NCBI GenBank assembly: GCA_023299815.1
Contig: JALZWA010000305.1
Location: 1 to 46,127, forward strand
Length of the DNA stretch: 46,127 nucleotides
Reading direction: 5' to 3'
Source: Akkermansiaceae bacterium
Lineage (GTDB): Bacteria; Verrucomicrobiota; Verrucomicrobiia; Verrucomicrobiales; Akkermansiaceae
In this document: piece by piece, positions 24,117 through 31,232 of the stretch
How the letters are laid out: each line of letters starts with the position of its first letter
Numbering within the stretch: the first letter of the stretch is position 1
Position numbers and translations under genes: made by a program
The notes under the pieces: generated by a model
The model's input: the letters and a program-made list of their open reading frames with translations, nothing else
Database searches by the model: none
What the model was told of the DNA's origin: nothing

Positions 24117-27100
24117 CTACTGCGGGTCTGTTGGGATCCAGTGAGTTTTGGGACTGGTGAATTGAAAAAATCCACCTGCAGCTTCTAGTTGCAGGGTGAT
24201 TTTACGAGTGCTTTCGGGAATCGCAGCGGCCGGAATTCGATAGGTCGCCTGCTGCCAAACTGGAGTGGATTGAGCCCAGCTGATGACGTTTTGGAGAGCG
24301 GTTTCTCCATTCTTGAGGGTCGTTTCTCCCAATTTTACGCCATCCTCATCGGTGAAGAGAAATTTCCAAATCGTTCTGGAGTTGCCTTGGTTGAGCCAGA
24401 ATGTGAATAAAAAATCGTGATCTGGACGGGTCGGCCATGCAAGGAGAGGCGCAGAGTATTCTATATTTGCGGCGCGCTGTGCGAGGTGAGAGGCATTCCA
24501 AGTTGATTGATGACGGAAGGGGCCTGATGTTGGGCTTTTCTTAAAACCGTATGTTTTAATTTCGTGGGTGTGGAGAAGGACAGGCTCAAAGATTTGAGTG
24601 TGACTCAGGAGTGTCTCCTTCTGTGATGCCTTATTGATCTTCAGTCTCACTTTCGAGCCGGCTGGGAGTTTTGCGGAGGGAATAGTGGTGTGACCTGGAA
24701 TCGTTACCTTTGGGAGGGTGAGGTTTGTGATGTTTCCTTGGGGAGTGATCGCTGAAATATGAAGATCGAAGAGCCCGTCGAAAGCTGAGGTCTTCACATC
24801 GAGGACTCCGTTGACCGGTTTTTCGTTGATCTCATCAATACCGAAGAGAGACCAGCAAAGGATGACTGATTCGTCTTTCTGGAGTGTAAGTGAAGCATTG
24901 AGCTTGAGGTGCTCAGGTTCCCCGCGACGCAGTGAGTTGGTGAGTTGATTGACGAGGGGATTTTTGTAGTGAAGTCCGTTCTCAGGTGTGCTGATTTTTT
25001 TGTAGTCTGAGAGGAGTTGTTTGGTGAGCAGCTCGTGCTGGGAATAAAAGGCAGAGGAAGTAATGAGAGAGAGGTTGTTCCACCAACTGTAACTGTTCTT
25101 ATCCATGGCCTTCATCCGAGGGATGCGATCATCGATAGGGAGAAGATTGAGGACTTCGCGGACGCGCTTGGGATCCGCATATCGGTAGTTTTGGAGGAGA
25201 TCTCCCCAGAAATGAGGGCTGTCGATCTGAATGGGGTTGTTTGCGAGCCGAGTCACAATTTCAGGAAAGATCTGATCTGAAGCTTCTGTGAGAGCGAGAG
25301 GGATGATCTCGTATTGGTGTCGGTAGAGCTTGTCCGCTTCGAGGGCAGAGGGGTCTCGCGAGTGCCAGAGTTGGTCGAATATTTCAGATCGAGACATCCC
25401 TTGTTCGGAGGAGAAGAGATAATGAATGTCTGCCAGGAAGCGGGTGCGCTTGTCATTGAAAATGAGACGGTGAATATGAGCAAGGCGCTTGGCTCCATCA
25501 GGGAGGTGTTGGAGGTTGGCGTTCAGAAATGAGAGCTGTCGGCTAGACTGCAGTTGTTGAGCTGTCGATACCAGATGGTTTGGGATTTCGCGGTGCTTGT
25601 TGGGGTCGGTGGAGGCGGCGAGGAGGAGGAGCTTGAGATGAGGGGGGGTATCAGCTCTGAGTTCTGGAAGAAGCGAATCGGCGAAGTAGGTGAGGTGGTT
25701 GAGTTTTGCGGGTTCGCTCCAGAGTTTTGTGCCGGAGCTAGACATACTCGAAGTGGAGGCAAAGCTCAGCGGGGAGAGGGGAAGACCACTGGTGTCTTTT
25801 GCGCAAAGAGCTTCGCGAATCCAGCGAAGGGAGATGTCAGGATCAGGGTTGTCAGCAAGAGACACGGGAAGAGATCCCCAGCGGCGAACGTAGGAGAGGC
25901 CTGCGCGGCGCGCCCATAGGAAGTAGCGTTCAGCAAAGTCTGGATCACCGGCAAGAATGCTGGAGAGAGGGAGAGATGAGCCGTTGGAGATCTCGGTGAG
26001 GAGGAGGGGGTCGAGAGATTCGAGATAGGTCATGGCTTCCTCTTTCCAATTTCGATCGGGATCTGACTTGGAAAGCTTGTGTCCGTAGTCGGAGATGAGT
26101 CGGCCAAGTTGCTCGAGGCCAAAGCCGTCTTTGTAGATGGCCAAAGCGTCGGAAAGTTCAAGGAAGGTGGTTCCATTCAAGATTGAGGAATCGAGAAATT
26201 CTGCGATATCTTCTCGCTCTATGGCTTCCTCAGCCGCTTCTCTTGCAAGGTCTTCTTTGAATGGTTGCTGTGGCGAAAATTTAAAGAGTTTTACCTTTTG
26301 ATCGAGTTGCTCATCGAAGGGAGCTCCCTCTCTTTTATTATAGCTGAAATAGTAGTTTTTAGCTTTGAGGCGGGACTTGAGGTAAGAGGGCGGGTAGGTC
26401 TCTAGGAGTTGATTGAGTTGGGCTAAATCACTGAGGTTCCAATTTTTTCGAGCTGCTTTTACAAAAGTGAACTCTGGTGTGTCGGGTCCTTTCCAAGATT
26501 GAAAAAAGAGACCGACTGGATTGTCTTTTGATTTGTAAATTGGGTGGTGGATGCAGAGGTGGTAGGCGAGGTTGCGAGGGCTGATTTGGATGTTTTCGCT
26601 GAGGTGGCGAGAGAGTTCTTTCAGTTGTTCCGAGTCCGTACAGAGGTCGAATCTAGAGTTGCGGTTGGTGGAGTATCCGTTCCGGTTAATGCTGTAGCTG
26701 TTGGCACTCAGGAAAAGGAACTGTGAAGGAAAGAGTTGGTTTAGAAATTTGTCTTTTTCAGCGGCGTTGCCCCATCGGCGATTACTTCGAGTTGGATTGG
26801 CTCGCAGTATATCGGGGGTCGAGGCTGCGGTGAAGAGAAGGCAGCCTAGAAGGCGGTCGTGGAAAAAGTCTTCAGCCTCCTCTTTTTCCGAGCGTGGATT
26901 TGGGAGTAGAGTCTCCCCGAGAAGTTGGAGCGCGGCTTGGCGAATGGGTTGGCAGCCTCGGATCGAGAGGAAGTATTTGCGGAGGATTTCCTCTTGAGTC
27001 AGAGAGGAGTCTTGTGCAAGCCGGACAGTCGCTCGCTGGAGAATTTCTCTGAGGTGTTCGTTCGTGAATTCGAGATCGGCGAGGGAGCGAGCCCAGTTCT

Positions 27101-28664
27101 GACTGTGGTAGATGTTGTCCTTCAGAAGAGCGCTCGAAAGGTATTTTTTGCGCCATTGATCGTTCAGTTCTATAATTATTTGTGGCTGTTTGTATGTCCG
27201 AATACTCGTCAGGCCGAAGCGGGCGAGGGTGGAATGGTTTCCGGAGGACCAGTCAATGCTGATGAGAGTCTCTAGGAGCTGTTTGTGGAGGTTCGCGAAG
27301 AGGTAGTATTTTGCTTTTCCCGCGAGAGTGAGGGATTGGAAGTGGGGGTTATCTTTCAGCGCTGAGAGGATGGCCTCGGGTGGGAAATTCTTGCGTTCGT
27401 TGACGAGAACCCAAAGAAGGGGATCATTGTGAAGAGTGAGGGCGTGTTGGTCAGGGAAGAAAGAGATCGATGCTTCATACTCGAGGAGATCATTAGCGGA
27501 TTTGCCAGCGAGGTCTGGAAACGAGTCTCGCAGTGGTGCAGATTTCAGGAAATCCAAGAGGGCTTCTGAGTTATCTAGTCTGGCGATGAGGTTCATGCGG
27601 GCCCAGTAGTCAGGGCGTGTTGGATCCAGTGCCGTCTTTTCGAGGTGATCTATGATCGGGTTGGTCCACTTCCCCGATCTTGGACGGAGGGCATTCGTTT
27701 TGAGAGCGAGCTCGAGAGCCCAATCGGTCGCCTCCTGAGGATATGCGTGAATCCAGCGAGTGAGCCATCGGTTTCCAGCATTTCCGGTGTTCAATAGGGC
27801 TAGGGCCGCGCGGAGGCGGGTGTCAGGGTCGCCTTTTCCCCCGAGGAGTTGATCCGCGATTTTCTCTCCGACCCAGAGGGACGGGTAGAGGAGGAGTTCG
27901 TTGAGCGAGAGGTTTTCGAGCGAACGAAGCTTGTCTTGGAAGTATGGGAGATCACCGTAGTGGAAAAGTGCGAAGAGGTGCCACTGCTCGCCAAGGCTCT
28001 CCGATTGGGTGAGGGCTTCTTTCCACGTGCCTAGATGGAATGCCAAGTCCAGTTCGAGAGGGTAAATGTAACGACGAAAGGTGGTGGCTGGGACTTCTTC
28101 TCTCAGAAGATCGATCAGGCTTTGGAGGCCCTCGAGATCATCGGCGATATTGAAAAGGTGAGCTTCCAGAGGGAAATCCTGCCAGTCGCTTACGGATCGA
28201 AATTCAGCGAGGGCTTCTTCAGTCTTCTGTGAGCGGAAGAGGAGTCGGCCATATGCGATTTGTTCGCGGGGTGATCGAGATGTGGCGGCTGAGTAGAGCT
28301 CGAGAGCCTTCTCTTCTTGTCCCCGGAGTTCGTAGAAGCGGGCCTCAAGCCAGCGCTGCTGTTGAGGTAAGACAAATGCTTGATGTCGGGTGTGACGATA
28401 TCCAGTAGCTACGCGGATGAAGTGAACAATTTCATCCTCTTGAGAGGCGGTGAGCTTGAGTCGTGCGGTCGCATCAAGCCAACTGCGGTGAGGACGCGCG
28501 AGAGGTTTAAAACGATGACCGGGAGCCGCTTCAAAATAAGTAGTGGCAGCGGTGATTCCACCACGGAGGTGGTCCGTTGAGATGGTGTCACCGAACTTGA
28601 TTTTGGGATTTGCTGCTAAAGCAAGAGGGAAGCAAGCTAACAGAGAAATGAGTAGAGAGCGCAT
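24117..28664 (-). CDS. Large secreted protein of unknown function (1515 residues)
   Basis: No family is recognised. It has a Sec signal peptide (MRSLLISLLACFPLALA). Residues about 90-1150 are mostly helical with tetratricopeptide-like pairs (RWLEARFYELRGQEEKALELYSAA, EEALAEFRSVSDW), suggesting a long TPR-like or alpha-solenoid scaffold. From about 1220 the sequence becomes beta-rich (VTIPGHTTIPSAKLPAGSK), ending with a jelly-roll-like domain (EYSAPLLAWPTRPDHDFLF ... GFFQFTSPKTHW). That could be a carbohydrate- or protein-binding module. The region has more A/T and different codon use than its neighbours by eye. It lies just upstream of the ATPase gene on the same strand and is bracketed by direct repeats of that gene's 5' end. 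Confidence 0.8.
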   Translation of the reverse strand: MRSLLISLLACFPLALAANPKIKFGDTISTDHLRGGITAATTYFEAAPGHRFKPLARPHRSWLDATARLKLTASQEDEIVHFIRVATGYRHTRHQAFVLPQQQRWLEARFYELRGQEEKALELYSAATSRSPREQIAYGRLLFRSQKTEEALAEFRSVSDWQDFPLEAHLFNIADDLEGLQSLIDLLREEVPATTFRRYIYPLELDLAFHLGTWKEALTQSESLGEQWHLFALFHYGDLPYFQDKLRSLENLSLNELLLYPSLWVGEKIADQLLGGKGDPDTRLRAALALLNTGNAGNRWLTRWIHAYPQEATDWALELALKTNALRPRSGKWTNPIIDHLEKTALDPTRPDYWARMNLIARLDNSEALLDFLKSAPLRDSFPDLAGKSANDLLEYEASISFFPDQHALTLHNDPLLWVLVNERKNFPPEAILSALKDNPHFQSLTLAGKAKYYLFANLHKQLLETLISIDWSSGNHSTLARFGLTSIRTYKQPQIIIELNDQWRKKYLSSALLKDNIYHSQNWARSLADLEFTNEHLREILQRATVRLAQDSSLTQEEILRKYFLSIRGCQPIRQAALQLLGETLLPNPRSEKEEAEDFFHDRLLGCLLFTAASTPDILRANPTRSNRRWGNAAEKDKFLNQLFPSQFLFLSANSYSINRNGYSTNRNSRFDLCTDSEQLKELSRHLSENIQISPRNLAYHLCIHHPIYKSKDNPVGLFFQSWKGPDTPEFTFVKAARKNWNLSDLAQLNQLLETYPPSYLKSRLKAKNYYFSYNKREGAPFDEQLDQKVKLFKFSPQQPFKEDLAREAAEEAIEREDIAEFLDSSILNGTTFLELSDALAIYKDGFGLEQLGRLISDYGHKLSKSDPDRNWKEEAMTYLESLDPLLLTEISNGSSLPLSSILAGDPDFAERYFLWARRAGLSYVRRWGSLPVSLADNPDPDISLRWIREALCAKDTSGLPLSPLSFASTSSMSSSGTKLWSEPAKLNHLTYFADSLLPELRADTPPHLKLLLLAASTDPNKHREIPNHLVSTAQQLQSSRQLSFLNANLQHLPDGAKRLAHIHRLIFNDKRTRFLADIHYLFSSEQGMSRSEIFDQLWHSRDPSALEADKLYRHQYEIIPLALTEASDQIFPEIVTRLANNPIQIDSPHFWGDLLQNYRYADPKRVREVLNLLPIDDRIPRMKAMDKNSYSWWNNLSLITSSAFYSQHELLTKQLLSDYKKISTPENGLHYKNPLVNQLTNSLRRGEPEHLKLNASLTLQKDESVILCWSLFGIDEINEKPVNGVLDVKTSAFDGLFDLHISAITPQGNITNLTLPKVTIPGHTTIPSAKLPAGSKVRLKINKASQKETLLSHTQIFEPVLLHTHEIKTYGFKKSPTSGPFRHQSTWNASHLAQRAANIEYSAPLLAWPTRPDHDFLFTFWLNQGNSRTIWKFLFTDEDGVKLGETTLKNGETALQNVISWAQSTPVWQQATYRIPAAAIPESTRKITLQLEAAGGFFQFTSPKTHWIPTDPQ

Positions 28665-28734
28665 AAAAATGATGATCGAAACTGTAGCGACCCTGTTGAG
28701 GGTTTGAGTCTAAATGAAGAGGGCTTGCAGGCGA

Positions 28735-28839
28735 GCCGAGGCTCTCCTCAAGGCCACGGATTTTCAGGAAGACCTCATCGCTCACTGGGGCACTGTAGGG
28801 TCGCGGGAGGAGCGTCGCAATTCTTAGTCTTGGGGGATT
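28735..28839 (-). pseudogene. 5' remnant of an MlaF-type ATPase gene (direct repeat copy 2)
   Basis: On the minus strand this encodes RIATLLPRPYS and then SDEVFLKIRGLEESLG, matching RIATLTERHYS and KKEVFLKIRGLEKSFG in the intact ATPase gene. The match stops after about 34 codons, before Walker A, and the frame continues into unrelated residues, so nothing functional can be made. Both the coding and immediate upstream bases are shared. Confidence 0.75.
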
Positions 28840-28960
28840 GAGGAGTCTCGCTTCTTGAGTTCTCAGGGTGTTTCTGTAGCTTGTGAATGTCTTTTTGGTG
28901 ACGGAGGTTCTTGGTGATTCGAGTTAGCCGCCGGAGAGTTTGAACGTTTGGCCGAGAATT

Positions 28961-29116
28961 ATGTTAGTGGAGATACGAGATCTATTTTTTCCCGTTGGAA
29001 TTGCGTTCGTTTGTCTTTACTTCGGAGGGGTAAATAAATGGCCAGCGCTTACTAAACTGGGAGTATTTTTCCTAGTAATGGGAGTGATTAATGTCCTCAG
29101 AGCTTCTGCCAGCTAG
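28961..29116 (+). CDS. Tiny membrane protein (51 residues)
   Basis: The frame opens with ATG and encodes MLVEIRDLFFPVGIAFVCL followed by YFGGVNKWPALTKLGVFF and LVMGVINVLRAS. Two hydrophobic segments separated by a short polar Gly/Asn/Lys turn give a plausible helical hairpin. No homologue is recognised. There is no SD of good quality. It might be spurious, but the regular hydrophobic pattern is unlike shadow frames. Confidence 0.45.
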   Translation: MLVEIRDLFFPVGIAFVCLYFGGVNKWPALTKLGVFFLVMGVINVLRASAS

Positions 29117-29229
29117 TGAAATTCAGTTTCGATCGAGTTGATAAGAGAGTTATGGGGCTTTGATTACTCAGTTATAATCATTCCAAATTCCTAGCCATTT
29201 GACGGAGAGCATTGCTAGAATATGGGGGA

Positions 29230-29260
29230 CGTAGGATAGTCGTCTCGGCTGTCTTCTCTG
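29230..29260. repeat. Family A repeat, single arm (copy 4)
   Basis: CGTAGGATAGTCGTCTCGG and the following GCTGTCTTCTCTG match the left arm of copy 1 (GTAGGATAGCTGTC...GCTGTCTTCTCTG). No matching right arm is found downstream, so this is a truncated copy. Confidence 0.7.
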
Positions 29261-29335
29261 TGCGCGCGTGGACGCAACACCTTTGGTGTTAGGGTTGAGG
29301 GGGGATGGATCGCGGATTGTTTCTCTTGAGTTCTT

Positions 29336-29545
29336 TTGTTAAGAGGCGAGAGCGGCAGCTTTGTCAGTTCATCATCACATGTGGGATTTTTACAAGCTGA
29401 TGGGACAGCGCGGTTTGGTGATTTTGAATTCGATAAGGCTCATTCGGCCTACTTTGGTATCATGGGTTTTCTTTGGCTTGTCTTTGCCATCCCAGGAGTC
29501 TCTCTTCTTGGGAAACGAGGGCGGAACGCTTTTGCTCAAAAATGA
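29336..29545 (+). CDS. Small membrane protein (69 residues)
   Basis: It starts TTG and encodes a polar N-terminus, then one hydrophobic segment (AYFGIMGFLWLVFAIPGVSLL) and a basic tail (GKRGRNAF). The stop overlaps the next start as ATGA, which supports translation of both. An in-frame ATG at MGFLWL could be the true start. No family is recognised. Confidence 0.4.
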   Translation: MLRGESGSFVSSSSHVGFLQADGTARFGDFEFDKAHSAYFGIMGFLWLVFAIPGVSLLGKRGRNAFAQK

Positions 29546-29808
29546 GATCGAAAATGAAAGGAATGCCGAGTTCGGTGACGGCTTGGACTGCCACTCTTGT
29601 AGCGGTGCTGGATCTTATCGCGTTGGTTTTTATGGCTGCCTCCAATCCTAAGACCTCCTTGCTTTTAGGGTTTTCTTTGGCGGAAGCTTGTCTGATCCTT
29701 CTCGCGGTGGGGGCTTGGAAGAAATACTTCGAAGACTACGTGAAGTGCGCCATTCAGTCTCAAGACGATGATCATTTTTTGCCGAGCAGCGATCAGGAGA
29801 TAGGGTGA
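29542..29808 (+). CDS. Small membrane protein (88 residues)
   Basis: Starts at the ATG that overlaps the previous stop by four bases. It encodes two predicted TM helices (VTAWTATLVAVLDLIALVF and LLLGFSLAEACLILLAVGAW), then a charged tail (KKYFEDYVKC ... DDDHFLPSSDQE). No homologue is recognised. Together with the upstream frame it may form a two-gene membrane module. Confidence 0.5.
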   Translation: MRSKMKGMPSSVTAWTATLVAVLDLIALVFMAASNPKTSLLLGFSLAEACLILLAVGAWKKYFEDYVKCAIQSQDDDHFLPSSDQEIG

Positions 29809-29892
29809 GAAGAGCTCAAAAAGCTGGCTGCGGGTGGGTGGTAATCGTTGAGGTGTCAGTGGCTTGCTCCGGATTTTCTCGTGATGAGATTA

Positions 29893-29943
29893 CTAGGCCT
29901 GCGCTCGCTCCAGCCTAGGCTGAGGAGTGGCCGCCCCGGTGGG
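29893..29943. repeat. Family B intergenic repeat (copy 1)
   Basis: CTAGGCCTGCGCTCGCTC followed by CAGCCTAGGCTGAGGAG and a CCGCCCCGGTGGG end. The same series appears, reversed, at 40078-40132 and partly at 40291-40325. Internal CCTAGG palindromes give it hairpin potential. Confidence 0.75.
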
Positions 29944-29962
29944 ACTTTTTGAGAAGACAGAG

Positions 29963-30163
29963 CTATTTGAGAAGAGTGATCAGCCAGAGGAGGAAAGTTG
30001 GAATCAGGATGAAAAGTGCGCCAATGATGGAGAAGCGCTTCCAGCTCCGCTCAGTCGATTTATTAAACTCGGTCTGGCCCAGCGTCGAACTCTCATTGTG
30101 ATCTCTCCACCAAGTGAAGGGCCAGATGATGATGGAAAGGAGGATGCCAAGGAGGTCGTCCAT
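29963..30163 (-). CDS. Small two-helix membrane protein
   Basis: A 66-residue protein: MDDLLGILLSIIIWPFTWW is the first TM segment, a polar stretch follows (RDHNESSTLGQTEFNKSTER), and FSIIGALFILIPTFLLWLI is the second. It begins six bases behind the trpS stop and must be co-transcribed with trpS. The function is unknown; no family is recognised. A shadow frame is unlikely given the tight spacing and clean hydrophobic pattern. Confidence 0.7.
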   Translation of the reverse strand: MDDLLGILLSIIIWPFTWWRDHNESSTLGQTEFNKSTERSWKRFSIIGALFILIPTFLLWLITLLK

Positions 30164-30169
30164 CTCAAT

Positions 30170-31195
30170 TTAGATGAGTCCCACTGCTTTGCGCACGCGC
30201 TCAAGCACGATGGCGGCTTCGGCTTGCGCCTTTTCTGCGCCAGCGGCTAGGATGGCGTCGACTTGGGCGGGGTCGGCGGCGAGCTCGGCTCGCTTTTCGC
30301 GCATGGGTGCGAAGTAGTCCCAGTAGGCGTCTGCGAGGCGCTTCTTGAAGTCGCCGTAGCCGCAGCCGCCGTTTTGGTGGTCTGAGACCATTTGGGCGTA
30401 GTCGGACTCGCTGGCGAAGAGTTTGTAGAGGGAGAGGATGATGGAGTTCTCGGTGGGCTTGGGTTCTTCGACTTGGGCGGAGTCGGTCTGGATCTTCATG
30501 ATGAGCTTCCGGAGGGGCTTTTCCTCGCCGAAGATGGGGAGGGTGTTGTTGTAGCTCTTGCTCATTTTTTCGCCATCGAGTCCGGGGACCTTGGCGGTGG
30601 CGGTGCGGATGCGGGCTTCAGGCATGACGAGGGTGCCATCGCCGTAGCGCTCGTTGATTTTTCCAACAAGGTCGCGGGTGACCTCGAGGTGTTGTTTTTG
30701 ATCTTCACCGACGGGGACGACATTTGAATCGTAGAGAAGGATGTCAGCCGCCATGAGGGCGGGGTAGGCGAAGAGGGCGTGGTTCGCGGAGAAGCCCTTC
30801 GCTATTTTATCCTTATAGGAGTGGCACCTTTCTAAGAGTCCCATGGGGCAGACGGTGGAGAGGATCCAGGCGAGCTCGTTGACGGCGGGGACGGCGCTTT
30901 GTTTGAAGAAGACGCCGCGTGAGGGGTCGAATCCGCAGGCGAGGAAGTCGATGGCGACGCCTCGGACATTTTCGCGAAGGACGGAGGCCTCGCCGGTGGT
31001 GGTCATGGCGTGGTAGTCGGCGATGAAGTAGTAGCCATCCCCCTCATCCTGAGCGTCAATGGCGGGTTTCATGGCGCCGAAGTAATTGCCCACATGGAGG
31101 CGGCCGCTGGGCTGAAGTCCGGTCAAGATTCTCACGGAGGACGCTTTAGCGGTGTGGGGAGAGTGCGGCAAGGGGATTTCGTGGGTGACTTGCAT
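30170..31195 (-). CDS. trpS: Tryptophanyl-tRNA synthetase
   Basis: A 341-residue class I synthetase charging tRNA-Trp. The HIGH-type motif is GRLHVGNYFG near residue 29, preceded by ILTGLQPS. The KMSKS loop is present (KMSKSYNNTLPIF, near 210). DILLYDSNVVPVGEDQKQHLE and the Trp pocket (YFIADYHAMT) also fit. The start MQVTHEIPLP is chosen; 46 upstream codons are open but low-complexity and would overlap the promoter of the divergent gene. The intergenic gap to the divergent operon is only about 37 bp. Confidence 0.96.
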   Translation of the reverse strand: MQVTHEIPLPHSPHTAKASSVRILTGLQPSGRLHVGNYFGAMKPAIDAQDEGDGYYFIADYHAMTTTGEASVLRENVRGVAIDFLACGFDPSRGVFFKQSAVPAVNELAWILSTVCPMGLLERCHSYKDKIAKGFSANHALFAYPALMAADILLYDSNVVPVGEDQKQHLEVTRDLVGKINERYGDGTLVMPEARIRTATAKVPGLDGEKMSKSYNNTLPIFGEEKPLRKLIMKIQTDSAQVEEPKPTENSIILSLYKLFASESDYAQMVSDHQNGGCGYGDFKKRLADAYWDYFAPMREKRAELAADPAQVDAILAAGAEKAQAEAAIVLERVRKAVGLI

Positions 31196-31232
31196 GCTTG
31201 TGTGATGGGTTGAGGGGTGCAAAACTCCTTTT

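Larger units (their letters stand above)
28840..29335. other. Low-content stretch upstream of small membrane genes
   Basis: AT-rich and poorly coding apart from one tiny membrane-protein gene and a single arm of the family A repeat, both described separately. Nothing else is seen. Confidence 0.5.

Noticed and set aside
29361-29651. Alternative frame of 96 codons across the two small membrane genes
   Set aside because: It conflicts with the ATGA-coupled pair and lacks a convincing hydrophobic pattern in its second half.
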